A stretch of 64,000 nucleotides of DNA from UBA10649 sp965227045. GTDB lineage: Bacteria > Actinomycetota > Actinomycetes > S36-B12. Location of the stretch: positions 682,001 to 746,000 of the forward strand of contig OZ245718.1 in NCBI GenBank assembly GCA_965227045.1, read 5' to 3'. A model generated the notes under the pieces. It did not search any database, was not told the origin of the DNA, and saw only the letters and a list, made by a program, of their open reading frames with translations. Below, piece by piece: positions 35,502 through 44,961 of the stretch. The translations under genes and the position numbers were made by a program. Positions within the stretch are counted from its first letter, which is position 1. Each line of letters begins with the position of its first letter.

Positions 35502-36560
35502 TCACGTGCCGGGTCCACCGTACCCGCCCGAGACGGCGTCCGCCTCGGCAAGTGCGGCCAGTTTGACCACAGCCGCGTCGTGCTGGAGTGCGACACCTCG
35601 GTCCGCGCAGGCCCAAGCCAGGCGCGCGGCGGCCCTGACCGCATCCCAGGCTCCGCCGGCCGCCGGCCCGGCCAGCATGAGCACTCCGCCGTCGACGTGC
35701 GCCGACCAGTCACCGCAGTTCGCCGCGAGATCTCCGCAGTTGACCTCGGGGTAGGCGGTCAGCAGGGTGCGCAGGTCGTAGCCCAGGTAGTCGGGGCGCT
35801 CCTCGGGAATGGCGGCGAGCAATTCGGCGAAGGTCGTCACGCCGGTGAACACCAGGAGCGACGGCATCCCGACCCGGGCTGCAGCCGCGATATCGGTGTC
35901 GAGACGGTCACCGATCATCAGGGCGCGCGTGGCACCGGTTCGCGCGACCGCCTCGAGGAGCAGGGGCGGCTCGGGCTTGCCGGCAACGGCATCCGGTCGC
36001 CGGCCTACGGTCTGGGCGACGACGTTCACGAACGCACCGTTGCCGGGTGCGACTCCGCGCGGGGTAGGAAAGGTCAGGTCCGGATTCGTCGCGATCCAGG
36101 GAATGCCGGTGCGCACGGCAAAGGTCGCCTCGGCGAGGTCGCGCCAACTGAGGTCTGGCGAGTAGCCCTGCATGACGGCTGCCGGGTCGTCGTCAAGGTG
36201 GTACACCGGCACATAACCACGTTCCTGCAGCGCCTCGGTGATCCCCGGCCCGCCAACAACCAGCACCCGTGCACCGTCGGGGACGAATCGTGCGAGAACC
36301 GACGTGGCGGCCTGCGGCGAGGTGACGACATCGGCCGTCGTTGCAGTGATGCCGAGGTCACTCAGGTGTTGGGCCACCGCGGCAGCGGGCCGCGCAGCAT
36401 TGTTGGTCACATACGCACACGCGACGCCGCGGCGACCGGATTCGGCGATGACCTCCGCGGCGTAGGGCACCGCATCCGGGCCGACGTAGACAACACCGTC
36501 CAAGTCGAACAGGAGCGCGTCGAATCGGTCCACAAGCGCGGACGAGTCAGCGACGGTCAT
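35502..36560 (-). CDS. HAD-superfamily phosphatase, class IIA (NagD-like)
   Basis: A 352-residue protein, ATG at 36560. HAD motif I is FDALLFDLDGVVYVGPDAV, motif II VTNNAARPA, and motif IV MIGDRLDTDIAAAARVGM. The cap between motifs II and III is of the IIA type. Residues 270-352 form an extra C-terminal part with a doubled NCGD (NCGDLAANCGDW). It probably dephosphorylates a small metabolite. It overlaps the TPR gene by four bases. Confidence 0.88.
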   Translation of the reverse strand: MTVADSSALVDRFDALLFDLDGVVYVGPDAVPYAAEVIAESGRRGVACAYVTNNAARPAAAVAQHLSDLGITATTADVVTSPQAATSVLARFVPDGARVLVVGGPGITEALQERGYVPVYHLDDDPAAVMQGYSPDLSWRDLAEATFAVRTGIPWIATNPDLTFPTPRGVAPGNGAFVNVVAQTVGRRPDAVAGKPEPPLLLEAVARTGATRALMIGDRLDTDIAAAARVGMPSLLVFTGVTTFAELLAAIPEERPDYLGYDLRTLLTAYPEVNCGDLAANCGDWSAHVDGGVLMLAGPAAGGAWDAVRAAARLAWACADRGVALQHDAAVVKLAALAEADAVSGGYGGPGT

Positions 36561-37039
36561 GTGCTGATCGGGCCCTGCAGCGGCAGGCCGGCCAGACCGC
36601 GGGCGCGCAGGGTCGCCTTGACCTGCGCGAGAGCGCTGCCGTACTCCGAGCGCTCGGGGCGCATGACGAACGCCATGGCCAGATGATCTCGCGCCTCGGG
36701 GAAGCGCTGGAGCCGCCACAGCGACATGCCCAGTCCGAAGTGCCCGTAGTCCTCGGCGGGACTGCGCTCCACCAGCTCGGTGAATGCCTCGACCGCCTCG
36801 GGATAGCGGCGACTGTCGAACATCGCGCGAGCTAACGCCTCGAGTACCGACGTCGAGGATGGGTCGATCTCCCGCAGTCGCACCAGCAGCACCGCAGCTG
36901 CGTCGCTGTTCCCGGAGTCGAGGAGGGACAGAGCACGCTGGTACCAGTCGTACGGGTTGCCGTCGGGATCTCCCGCGACGGACTCGTAATCCCCGAAGGC
37001 AGACTCGCGGTGCGATCGGTCAGGGGCGTCCTCGTGCAC
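36557..37039 (-). CDS. Tetratricopeptide-repeat protein
   Basis: A 160-residue protein, GTG start at 37039. Residues 30-140 are TPR-like helix pairs (WYQRALSLLDSGNSDAAAVL, LEALARAMFDSRRYPEAVEA, LGMSLWRLQRFPEARDHLAM). Such repeats mediate protein contacts. It lies between the SSB-like gene and the HAD phosphatase, a linkage seen in many actinobacteria; the role is unknown. Confidence 0.8.
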   Translation of the reverse strand: MHEDAPDRSHRESAFGDYESVAGDPDGNPYDWYQRALSLLDSGNSDAAAVLLVRLREIDPSSTSVLEALARAMFDSRRYPEAVEAFTELVERSPAEDYGHFGLGMSLWRLQRFPEARDHLAMAFVMRPERSEYGSALAQVKATLRARGLAGLPLQGPIST

Positions 37040-37043
37040 GCCC

Positions 37044-37400
37044 TTATGGTCGCACGCGGATCCTTTCCAGGCGCCGCACATCCACTTCCATCGCGCTGCC
37101 GAGCCCAGCACCCGCACGCCAGAACCTGCGCCGCAGCGGTCCTTCAGCCCGCACCCAGTCCCCTTCCGCGAGAGAGTCGAGGCGCCGGGCGACCGGAGCC
37201 CGGAACGTCTGGCAGGCGATCGCATCGACCTGCGTGCCCCGGCCCGCGCTCCGGTCTCGCGCTGGCCGGTCGACCACGACCGTGAATGTCGTTACGGTGT
37301 CGCCGCTCGGCAGCACCCGCTGCTCGACCCGCGCACCGAGCCGTCCGACGATCGTCGCCTCGCTGAACGATGTCGATCCCTGGGGTTCAGACTCGGCCAT
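37044..37400 (-). CDS. Single-stranded DNA-binding (OB-fold) protein, short form
   Basis: A 118-residue protein. ATG 37400 is preceded by AAGGAGGGTC, a strong ribosome-binding site. It contains an SSB-type OB fold: TIVGRLGARVEQRVLPSGDT, FTVVVDRPARD, then CQTFRAPVARRLDSLAEGDWV. The acidic C-terminal tip that the main SSB uses to recruit partners is missing (it ends RIRVRP), so this is an accessory SSB-like protein. Four bases separate its stop from the TPR gene start. Confidence 0.75.
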   Translation of the reverse strand: MAESEPQGSTSFSEATIVGRLGARVEQRVLPSGDTVTTFTVVVDRPARDRSAGRGTQVDAIACQTFRAPVARRLDSLAEGDWVRAEGPLRRRFWRAGAGLGSAMEVDVRRLERIRVRP

Positions 37401-37528
37401 GACCCTCCTTGAGTCCCCGGCTCCCGGCCGGCGACGCCACGATTCCGCACGGTTCGTCGACCTGCGATGACACACGCGCAGTCTGTGGATGCCAGCCCAC
37501 GTCGCGTCCCGCGGTGGACAATGTCCCG

Positions 37529-38452
37529 GTGACCGAGATCGAGTCGTTGGGCGACGACGTGTTCCACCTCGACACGCGCATGGGCGGGTACGAGGGGATC
37601 ACGTCCGGGTACCTCATCCGGGGCAGTCGCCCGTGCCTCATCGAGACGGGCACGGCCCGCTCCGCCGCGACCGTGATCGCCGCCCTCGATCAGCTCGGCA
37701 TCGGAGCACCGGACCTCGCGACGATCGTGGTCACGCACATCCACCTCGATCACGCCGGCGGCGTCGGCGACATAGCCGAGGCATTCCCGAACGCCCAGGT
37801 CGTGGTCCATGAGCGCGGCGCCCGCCACCTGGTCGACCCGTCACGGCTGGTGGCCAGCGCACACCGCGTGTTCGGCCCAGATATGGACCGGCTGTTCGGC
37901 GACCTGAGACCGGTGCCCGCGGAGCGCCTCACCACTCTCGGAGAGGCCGGCACGGTCGATCTCGGAGACGGCCGCAGGCTCGATGCCTTCCACAATCCGG
38001 GCCACGCCTCGCACCACGTCGGCCTGCTCGACACGCAGACGGGCGATCTGTACACCGGTGATGCTGCCGGCGTCTACGTCCCCGAGACTGCCGACGTCAG
38101 GCCGGCCACACCGCCGCCGGACTTCGATCTGGACCTCGCGCTGTCCTCCCTGAGCCGCATGCGCGACGCGGGCGCCGTTCGGCTGCTGTTCAGCCACTTC
38201 GGGCCGGTGCACGACGTGCGCGACACGCTCGACCGCTCGGAGGCGGAACTGCGCTACTGGGTCGAGGCCGTCGCGGCGGCGCACGCGACCTCTCCCGACG
38301 TCGAGCACACCATCGCGATGGTCCGCGAGAAGGACCGCGAGCGGCATCCGGCCTTCTACGCCGACGACGACCGGGTGCAGAAATTCGACGAGCTCTCCGG
38401 CGTCGGCGCGAACGTGCACGGCATAGTGCGATGGCTGGATTCCCAGGCTTGA
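37529..38452 (+). CDS. Metallo-beta-lactamase-fold hydrolase
   Basis: A 307-residue protein, GTG start at 37529. The zinc motif is VVTHIHLDHAGGVGDIAE; later ligands are in HNPGHASHHVGLLD, YTGDAAGVYV and FSHFGP. The family covers thioesterases, glyoxalase II and lactonases. The substrate cannot be told. It is followed after 25 bp by arsR and its SRPBCC partner, but the ArsR operator lies between them, so it is probably transcribed separately. Confidence 0.85.
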   Translation: MTEIESLGDDVFHLDTRMGGYEGITSGYLIRGSRPCLIETGTARSAATVIAALDQLGIGAPDLATIVVTHIHLDHAGGVGDIAEAFPNAQVVVHERGARHLVDPSRLVASAHRVFGPDMDRLFGDLRPVPAERLTTLGEAGTVDLGDGRRLDAFHNPGHASHHVGLLDTQTGDLYTGDAAGVYVPETADVRPATPPPDFDLDLALSSLSRMRDAGAVRLLFSHFGPVHDVRDTLDRSEAELRYWVEAVAAAHATSPDVEHTIAMVREKDRERHPAFYADDDRVQKFDELSGVGANVHGIVRWLDSQA

Positions 38453-38469
38453 CAGATCGTCGAAGTTAT

Positions 38470-38485
38470 ATAACCATATGGTTAT
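38470..38485. promoter_or_regulatory. Palindromic operator at the arsR start
   Basis: A perfect 16-bp palindrome, ATAACCATATGGTTAT, AT-rich in a GC-rich setting. It covers the ATG at 38478 and touches the one at 38484. The position suggests that the ArsR protein binds here and represses its own gene and the coupled SRPBCC gene. Confidence 0.8.
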
Positions 38486-38846
38486 GGCTCCTACGGCAAC
38501 AGACGAGCAGCTCGACCTGGCCTTCTTCGCCCTGAGCGACCCCACGCGGCGCTCGATCCTGGCCAGGCTCGCCGACGACGACACCGGCATCGTCGACCTC
38601 ACCTCGCACTTCGCCATGAGCCAGCCCGCGATCACCAAGCACGTACAGGTCCTCGAACGCGCGGGCCTGGTCTCCCGACGCAGGGAAGGCCAGCGCCGTC
38701 CGTGCCACCTGGAGGCCGACCGCCTCGCGCAGCTGTCCGACTGGCTGGGCGGCTACCGCCAGTACTGGGAAGCCAGCTTCGAACGACTTGACAGCTACAT
38801 CGACGAACTCACGAACACACCCGACCCGAATCAGGAGAAGACATGA
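38478..38846 (+). CDS. ArsR-family transcriptional regulator
   Basis: A 122-residue winged-helix protein. LAFFALSDPTRRSILARLAD begins the domain; the recognition helix is FAMSQPAITKHVQVLERAGL and the wing is VSRRREGQRRPCHLE. No Cys-rich metal site is present, so it likely responds to something other than arsenite. It pairs with a downstream SRPBCC (AHSA1-type) protein by an ATGA overlap, a very common combination. Two ATGs (38478, 38484) lie within the operator palindrome. Confidence 0.92.
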   Translation: MVMAPTATDEQLDLAFFALSDPTRRSILARLADDDTGIVDLTSHFAMSQPAITKHVQVLERAGLVSRRREGQRRPCHLEADRLAQLSDWLGGYRQYWEASFERLDSYIDELTNTPDPNQEKT

Positions 38847-39316
38847 ACACCGCGGAATTGCTCGTCACTGCCCCCGCCGACGAGCCGACGATCATCACCG
38901 AGCGATTCGTCAAGGCCAGCCCCGAGCTCCTGTACGAGCTGTGGACCACACCTGAGCACATGCGCCGCTGGCTCGGGCCGCGATACCTGGAGATGCCCGT
39001 GTGCGAGGTCGACCTGCGAGTGGGCGGCCAGTACCACTACGTGCACAGAGCTCCTGACGGCACCGAGTACAACTTCCGTGGCGAGTACCTCGAGCTCGAT
39101 CCTCCGCACCGCATCGTCGCGACGTTCATCTTCGAGGAGTACCCGTCCTCGATCGACAGCGTCACCTTCGAGCCCATCGACGGCGGGACGCTCGTCCATG
39201 GCCACACGCTGCACCAGACGATGGAGAGCCGGGACGCAGCCATGGCATCTGGCATGGAAGGCGGGATGCGGGAGTCGTACGAGCGCCTCGACGAGCTCGC
39301 GTCCGCGGGGAACTGA
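38843..39316 (+). CDS. SRPBCC (AHSA1-like, START fold) protein
   Basis: A 157-residue protein of the SRPBCC superfamily: RFVKASPELLYELWTTPEHM, then the conserved WLGP, DLRVGGQYHYVHR, FRGEYLELDPPHRIVATF and GTLVHGHTLHQTMES. The fold makes a deep hydrophobic pocket for a small ligand. It is translated together with the ArsR regulator; it may bind or change the ligand that ArsR senses (inference). Confidence 0.9.
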   Translation: MNTAELLVTAPADEPTIITERFVKASPELLYELWTTPEHMRRWLGPRYLEMPVCEVDLRVGGQYHYVHRAPDGTEYNFRGEYLELDPPHRIVATFIFEEYPSSIDSVTFEPIDGGTLVHGHTLHQTMESRDAAMASGMEGGMRESYERLDELASAGN

Positions 39317-39320
39317 GCGG

Positions 39321-41909
39321 TCAGACGATCTGGCGCTTGACCAGCGAGGTGAAGACGCCGTTCCTGGCGAGCAGGTCGTCGTAGGTACCCGACTCGACCG
39401 CGACACCTGCTTCCAGGACGACGATCAGGTCCGCGCTGATGATGGTCGACAGTCGGTGCGCGATGACGATGCGCGTCGCATTGAGTTCCTTCATCGCCTC
39501 AGTGATCTGGGCCTGGCTCGCATTGTCGAGTGCGCTCGTGGCCTCGTCGAGGATGAGGATCGCGGGGTTGTGCACGAGGGCGCGTGCGAGCAGCACGCGC
39601 TGCGCCTGACCGCCCGACACGTTGGTGGGGTCGACGATGGTCTGCATCTGCATCGGCATTGCCCGGATGTCGTCGGCGAGCGCCGCCTTCTCCGCCGCCG
39701 CCCACGCCAGGGCCTCGTCCTTGGATCCCGCACCAAGGATGTTGCTGAGGATGCTCCCCCGCGTCACCTTGCCCTCCTGGACGACAACTCCCATCTGGCT
39801 GCGAACCAAAGTGGGATCCAGGTCGCGCAGGTCGCGTCCGTCGTACAGAACCTGTCCGGACTCGGGGGTGTCGAAGCCGAGCAACTGCCTGGTGATCGTC
39901 GACTTGCCTGCGCCGGACGGACCCACGAGGGCAACCATCTGGCCAGGCTCGACGACGAGGTTGAGTCCCTTGAGGATCGCCGGCCCGTCGGGCGTGTACC
40001 TGAAGACGACGTCGCGCAGCTCGATGTGGCCGGTCAACGTGCCAGGGTCCTGCTTGCCGCCGGCCGTCTCGGGCAGGGCCTCCATGATGGGCGCGAGCAG
40101 GTTGAACGTCGGTGCCGCGTTCGCGATCGGCGAGATCAACCCCGTCAGGCCCGACACCGCGGCGAACGCGAGTCCGTAGGCGCTCGCGAACGCCAGGTAG
40201 TCGGCGGTCGAGATCGGCGCCGACCCGCCCTGCCACTGGACCAGGATCACGAGGTAGAACAGCGCCGACGCACCAGAGGCTGCGAACGCGAACCACGAAC
40301 TGATTCGTCCGATCACCATCGTCTGCTGGGACTGCGCGACGGCCTGGGCCCGCGCGATGTCGAAGTACTGCGATTCCATGCGGGACTCGGCGTTGGCGAT
40401 CCGGATCTTGGTGATGCCGGACAGCATCTGCACGAGCCAGCCGTTCGCGCTCTTCGACGCGGTCAGCGCCCCGGTCGCGTACTTCGACACGAACCGAATT
40501 CCCACGAGCAGCACCGTGAACGTCAAGGCGAGGAACACCAGGCCGACGAGGCCGAGCATCGCGTCGTACTGGAACATCAAGATGAGGTTCACCAGGCCGA
40601 ACACCGCGGCAAGCGCAGCACTGACCACCTGGACGCTGACGAGCGACTGCAGCGTGTCCACTGCCAGTACCCGGACGGCAAGGTCACCGCTGCTGTAGTC
40701 GCGGAAGAAGGAGGCGGGCAGCGACAGCACTCGATCCCAGAACGCGGCCTGCATGTTCCGGGTCGCCCGTTGCGAGATGTACGACACGGTGAAGTTCTGC
40801 ACGAGGGAGAACACGAACGCGATGCCCGCAGCGACCATGAGCGCGAGTCCGACCTGGACGAGCAGCCCGGACTCCCCGCGCGGAACGGCAACTCCGACCA
40901 CGAAGCTGGTCAGCACTGGAGTGAGCATGCCCAGGAGCGCGACTCCGAGTGCCATCGCTCCGGCCAGGAGCCAGAGCCTTCCGGAGCCACGCAAGCCCAG
41001 GCGAAGCACGTCTCGCACCCGAGCCACCCGGTCGGGAGTCAGCGGTGCGTAGAACTCAAATCCCTTCGGAACGATGAACTTCTCGATCTCCGGGGTCAGC
41101 CTGAGCGGAGCGGGATCAGAGGCGCGCTGGTACTCATAGCCGGAATTGACCTTCATGAGCGCGACCGGCTCGGGCGGGGCACCGGGTGCGGCGAGGGCGG
41201 ACAGGAAGTTCGACGTCGCTGCGTGCGACCATCCCGAGACCAGGCTCACGGGCCGATAGCGGACCCCGGACGCGTGCGCGACGAGACGCAGCGGATCAGT
41301 CGTGTCGTGCAGTGCCTCGGGCGTCGGCGCGTTGATCGCGAATCCGCCCGCATTGCCGAGGATCGCCATGACGGTGAGCAGGCGGTGCGCACCACCCGCA
41401 GCCACAGGATCGCGCAGCGTCTCGGACGAGAAGGCCATGCGCGACAAAGCTGTGTCGAAAAGCGTCTGCGACAGGTTCAGGCTCTTCTGCATGCTGGCGT
41501 TCCTGCGCGTGAGATCCGCTGCCTGCGCGCTGGCGACCACTGCGGCAAGGACCGCAGGCAGGTCGTCCTTGCCCACGTCGGCCAGGGGCGCCGCGACGGA
41601 TCCGAGCGACGCTGTGACCGCCGCTGCGAACGTCGACACCGCCGCCGCGCCATCCCCGGGGTCCGGCGACGCGACAGATACAACTCCGCCCTGCCGTGGG
41701 ATGAGCAGCAGGTTCACGGGGCTCGCCGCCGAGTAGGCGAACATCCCGTGCGTGAGTACCGCGATCGGGAACCTGATTCCTAGCTCGTCGAGTGCGAACA
41801 GGTCCGCCGTTCCCGCGGATACGAGAGCGGGGTCGCTCCCCGGCGACAGGCTGATGGCCACGACCGGAGGCGTGCCGGTCGAGGCGCCGCTAGGTACCGA
41901 CATCGCCAC
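39321..41909 (-). CDS. NHLM-type ABC exporter, second ATP-binding protein
   Basis: An 862-residue ABC half-transporter without a peptidase domain. The first 330 or so residues are a soluble region I do not recognise. About 330-590 is the membrane domain with some six helices. The nucleotide-binding domain has VGPSGAGKSTITRQLLG (Walker A), NVSGGQAQRVLLARAL (signature) and ILILDEATSALD (Walker B). This layout fits the second ATP-binding protein of NHLM-family peptide export systems, which works with a C39-containing partner. It overlaps that partner's gene by about 20 bp (GTG 41909, ATG 41903). Confidence 0.85.
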   Translation of the reverse strand: MAMSVPSGASTGTPPVVAISLSPGSDPALVSAGTADLFALDELGIRFPIAVLTHGMFAYSAASPVNLLLIPRQGGVVSVASPDPGDGAAAVSTFAAAVTASLGSVAAPLADVGKDDLPAVLAAVVASAQAADLTRRNASMQKSLNLSQTLFDTALSRMAFSSETLRDPVAAGGAHRLLTVMAILGNAGGFAINAPTPEALHDTTDPLRLVAHASGVRYRPVSLVSGWSHAATSNFLSALAAPGAPPEPVALMKVNSGYEYQRASDPAPLRLTPEIEKFIVPKGFEFYAPLTPDRVARVRDVLRLGLRGSGRLWLLAGAMALGVALLGMLTPVLTSFVVGVAVPRGESGLLVQVGLALMVAAGIAFVFSLVQNFTVSYISQRATRNMQAAFWDRVLSLPASFFRDYSSGDLAVRVLAVDTLQSLVSVQVVSAALAAVFGLVNLILMFQYDAMLGLVGLVFLALTFTVLLVGIRFVSKYATGALTASKSANGWLVQMLSGITKIRIANAESRMESQYFDIARAQAVAQSQQTMVIGRISSWFAFAASGASALFYLVILVQWQGGSAPISTADYLAFASAYGLAFAAVSGLTGLISPIANAAPTFNLLAPIMEALPETAGGKQDPGTLTGHIELRDVVFRYTPDGPAILKGLNLVVEPGQMVALVGPSGAGKSTITRQLLGFDTPESGQVLYDGRDLRDLDPTLVRSQMGVVVQEGKVTRGSILSNILGAGSKDEALAWAAAEKAALADDIRAMPMQMQTIVDPTNVSGGQAQRVLLARALVHNPAILILDEATSALDNASQAQITEAMKELNATRIVIAHRLSTIISADLIVVLEAGVAVESGTYDDLLARNGVFTSLVKRQIV

Positions 41910-44124
41910 CCATCCCGGCCTCGTCGATCATCGTCTTGTAGGCACCACCCGCGGCGAGCAGCTCGTCATGAGTGCCGCGTTCGAGAAGCACGCCACCTCG
42001 CCCGAGAACGATGATCTCGTCCGCATCACGGATGGTGCTCAGCCGGTGGGCGATGATCAGGCAGGCGACACCGCGGCGGCGCAGTGCGTTGTCGGTGAGC
42101 ATCTCGGTGATGTCGTCGAGGGCGCTGGTCGCCTCGTCGAGGATGATCGCGCGCGGGTTGAGTACGAGCGCTCGCGCGATCTCGATCCGCTGGCACTGCC
42201 CCCCGCTGAAGTTGCGACCGTTCTCTGAGACCAGGCAGTCGATGCCGTTCTCGCGGGCGAGTACGTCGTGCAGCACCTGCGCGTCTGCGAGCGCACGGCG
42301 CACATCCTCCTCGGAGATCGTGTCGTCCCACAGCGTTACGTTCTGTCGGACCGTCCCCTCGAACAGCACGATGGATTGGTCGACCTTGGAGACGACGCGT
42401 TCGATAACGCCGACCTCGTAGTCGGTCATCGGCTTGCCGTCGTACAGGACGCGTCCAGACCGAGGCTGATAGAGCCCCGCTGCCAGATTGCCGATCGTGG
42501 ACTTGCCGGCTCCCGAGCCGCCGACGAGGGCCACCCGCTTGCCCGGGGTCAGGTCGAGACTGAAGCCCTCGATCACCAGCGGCGCCTTGTCGCCATAGCC
42601 GTACGAGACATCCTCGAGCGTGATGCGCCCGGTCAGGACCGGCACCGGCTCACCAGGCTGAAGCACTGGGCGGTCGAACCGCTCTGCAGGTGCGTTAGCC
42701 ATCACGTCGTCGAGCGCACGGAGGCTCGACGTCACGACCTGGAGCTGCCCGCCGGTGCTCATGAGGGTCTGGATCGGGCTGTTGAGGTTCGCCGCCAGCG
42801 CGGACACCGCGAGCAGCCCACCGATCGTGAAGCTGCCCTGGATGGTCAGGTACCCACCGATGACGAGAATCGAGGCGTTGGTGAGCGCGAACAGGAGCAC
42901 GGGCACGGAGATCAGCAGCGCGGACGTCGGTACCAACGTCGCCGTCGCGGAGATGTAGTCCGACTGCTGCCCGGTGAGCGTGCGGAAGACGTCGTCCTCC
43001 ATTCCGGTGGACTTGATCGTCTCGATGCCCTGGATCGACGCGGTCGTCGTGCCGCGCAACTCGTTCTGGCGCCTGATCACCCGACTCTGGGCGTTGGTCC
43101 GGCGGTTCATCACCAGCCGCAAAGCCAACACGTTCAGCAGCGACAGCACGAGCACCACGAGGCCGATGAACCAGTTGTAGTAGATCAGCAGCGCTGCGTA
43201 TCCGACAGCGCCGATGAGAGCGATGGCTGCGCTGGCCATCTGCGTCGCGAGCAGTTGCGCCACGATCGAGTTGTAGGCCACCCGCTGGCTGAGGTCGCCA
43301 ACCGATCGCTCCATGTAGAACAGCAGGGGCAGTCGCATGAGCCGGTCTACGAAGGTCCCGGTGCCGACCATCGTCACCTTCGCCTGAAGACGGCTGATGA
43401 CACCGAACTCCAGCAGGGTCAGTCCGCCGCGGAACAGGCCGATGATCAGTAGCACTGCGATCAGGCCGGGCAGGATGGCGTCGCGATCCTGCCCGAGTAC
43501 GTCGTTGACGAACACCTGGCTGATCGGCGCGAGCACCAGCCCGAGAAGCATGGCGAGCAGCCCGGCGAACACGGCGAACCGCACGCCCGACGCACTGTTC
43601 TTCAGCCGCTGCCACAGTCCGGGCATGGCGCGGTACTCGTGGCCGCCCGGCGCGAAGGCAGGCATCTTTGTGAACGTGATTGCCGCGCCTGAGTACTCCC
43701 CCTCGAATTCCTCGGCACTGGCGACGCGCCTGCCCCTGCCGGGATCGTTGAGGTAGAACTTGCCGCCGTGAGCTCCCTCGAGAACCACGAAGTGCGATCG
43801 CCGGACCCACAGGATCGCCGGAACGGCGAGGCCGTTGAGATCGCCGATCTCGCCCCGGTGCGATTGGTACTCCAGGCCGTAGCCGGCGGCGGCCTCGACG
43901 ATCGCGACCGCGCTGGCACCGTCGCGTGAGACTCCGCAGGCAGCGCGCAGGACGTCCAGGCTCTCCCACTTGCCGTTGAAGGCGAGGATCATGCCCAGGC
44001 AGGCAGCACCGCACTCGACCTGAGCCTGCTGGAGGATCGTGGGGACCTTGACGCGTTCGGGCGACGTCACGACACGGACCTTCGCCGTCGCGTCAGACCC
44101 CGCGACCGGTGAGTCGACTGCCAT
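41890..44124 (-). CDS. NHLM-type ABC exporter with C39 leader peptidase
   Basis: A 744-residue peptidase-containing ABC transporter. Residues 25-165 form a C39 peptidase: catalytic Cys in QQAQVECGAACLGM, His in RRSHFVVLEG, Asp in FYLNDPGRG. It cuts leaders after Gly-Gly. The membrane domain follows (about 190-470), then the ATPase with VGGSGAGKSTIGNLAAG, NFSGGQCQRIEIARAL and AIILDEATSALDD. The ATG overlaps the HlyD-like stop by one base (TGATG). It should cleave and export the peptide encoded at 45704. Confidence 0.93.
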   Translation of the reverse strand: MAVDSPVAGSDATAKVRVVTSPERVKVPTILQQAQVECGAACLGMILAFNGKWESLDVLRAACGVSRDGASAVAIVEAAAGYGLEYQSHRGEIGDLNGLAVPAILWVRRSHFVVLEGAHGGKFYLNDPGRGRRVASAEEFEGEYSGAAITFTKMPAFAPGGHEYRAMPGLWQRLKNSASGVRFAVFAGLLAMLLGLVLAPISQVFVNDVLGQDRDAILPGLIAVLLIIGLFRGGLTLLEFGVISRLQAKVTMVGTGTFVDRLMRLPLLFYMERSVGDLSQRVAYNSIVAQLLATQMASAAIALIGAVGYAALLIYYNWFIGLVVLVLSLLNVLALRLVMNRRTNAQSRVIRRQNELRGTTTASIQGIETIKSTGMEDDVFRTLTGQQSDYISATATLVPTSALLISVPVLLFALTNASILVIGGYLTIQGSFTIGGLLAVSALAANLNSPIQTLMSTGGQLQVVTSSLRALDDVMANAPAERFDRPVLQPGEPVPVLTGRITLEDVSYGYGDKAPLVIEGFSLDLTPGKRVALVGGSGAGKSTIGNLAAGLYQPRSGRVLYDGKPMTDYEVGVIERVVSKVDQSIVLFEGTVRQNVTLWDDTISEEDVRRALADAQVLHDVLARENGIDCLVSENGRNFSGGQCQRIEIARALVLNPRAIILDEATSALDDITEMLTDNALRRRGVACLIIAHRLSTIRDADEIIVLGRGGVLLERGTHDELLAAGGAYKTMIDEAGMGGDVGT

Positions 44125-44948
44125 CAGTTCCCGCCGAAGAGCAGTTCGATCGGATGCAGGCTCGCGTACGTATTGACGATCGAGACGACCGAGCCCGGCG
44201 CCGGCGGCGCTCCTGCGCCTGTCGATGACCAGTCGGTGATGTCCACCGCGATCCGGTAGGGCGTGCCGCCCGCCTCCTGCATCCACTCCTCGGCGATTGT
44301 TGCCGAGCCAGCCGAGATCTTCATCGACTCAATGCCCGAGGGCACGTCCGCCACCTGCTGGACCGTCGCGGTCGTCGTAGCCGAGTCGCCTGAGGTGATG
44401 TCCGTGAACGACACGCTCACGACCTGCCCGACGTCGAAGGCGAGTGCTGCGCTGGCCGGGAGATACGTGATGACGCGGATGCCCTTGCTCGGGTCCGGGT
44501 TCGCGACCACCTGCGCGAGGACAGTTCCGGCCTCGACACCCTCCCCCTTGTTCACGAAGACCGAGTGCATGGTCCCGTCCACCGGCGAGACCACTGGGAC
44601 GTCGTCGCCGCCGTCGAACGGCCTGACCGTCGCAACGACCTCGCCTGCTGCGACCGCGCCTCCGGGCTCGGCCGTCGCGTCGTCGACTATCCCCGCTACC
44701 GGGGCCGAGAGGTCAGAGATGTAGTCGAATGACGAGACGACTCCGACGCCCGAGACCTGCTGCGGAATCGTGGCTACCAGGGACCAGATGAACACGAAGA
44801 AGACGGCGGCCGCGATCGCCCACAGCGCCCACCACGCATGTGTCTTTGTGGTGGTGATGAGCTCGTCGAGGCTGTCAGGGCTGCTCGACAGGTGAGTCTT
44901 CGGCGCTGCCGCGCCGGCCGTATCGGCGGGTCCTGTGCTGGCACTCAT
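44124..44948 (-). CDS. HlyD-like membrane-fusion protein of the peptide exporter
   Basis: A 274-residue protein, ATG 44948 after GAGGTAG. One transmembrane helix at about 45-66 (LWAIAAAVFFVFIWSLVATI) is followed by an external part with two biotinyl-lipoyl-like halves (LSAPVAGIVDDATAEPGGAV and SPVDGTMHSVFVNKGEGVEA). It matches the NHLM system secretion protein that links the two ABC proteins. Gene order HlyD, C39-ABC, ABC is as in those systems. Confidence 0.87.
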   Translation of the reverse strand: MSASTGPADTAGAAAPKTHLSSSPDSLDELITTTKTHAWWALWAIAAAVFFVFIWSLVATIPQQVSGVGVVSSFDYISDLSAPVAGIVDDATAEPGGAVAAGEVVATVRPFDGGDDVPVVSPVDGTMHSVFVNKGEGVEAGTVLAQVVANPDPSKGIRVITYLPASAALAFDVGQVVSVSFTDITSGDSATTTATVQQVADVPSGIESMKISAGSATIAEEWMQEAGGTPYRIAVDITDWSSTGAGAPPAPGSVVSIVNTYASLHPIELLFGGN

Positions 44949-44961
44949 CGCTACCTCACCA

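Noticed and set aside
39078..41783. 900-codon plus-strand frame opposite the second ABC protein
   Set aside because: Antisense shadow; no motif, and the ABC motifs on the other strand are complete.
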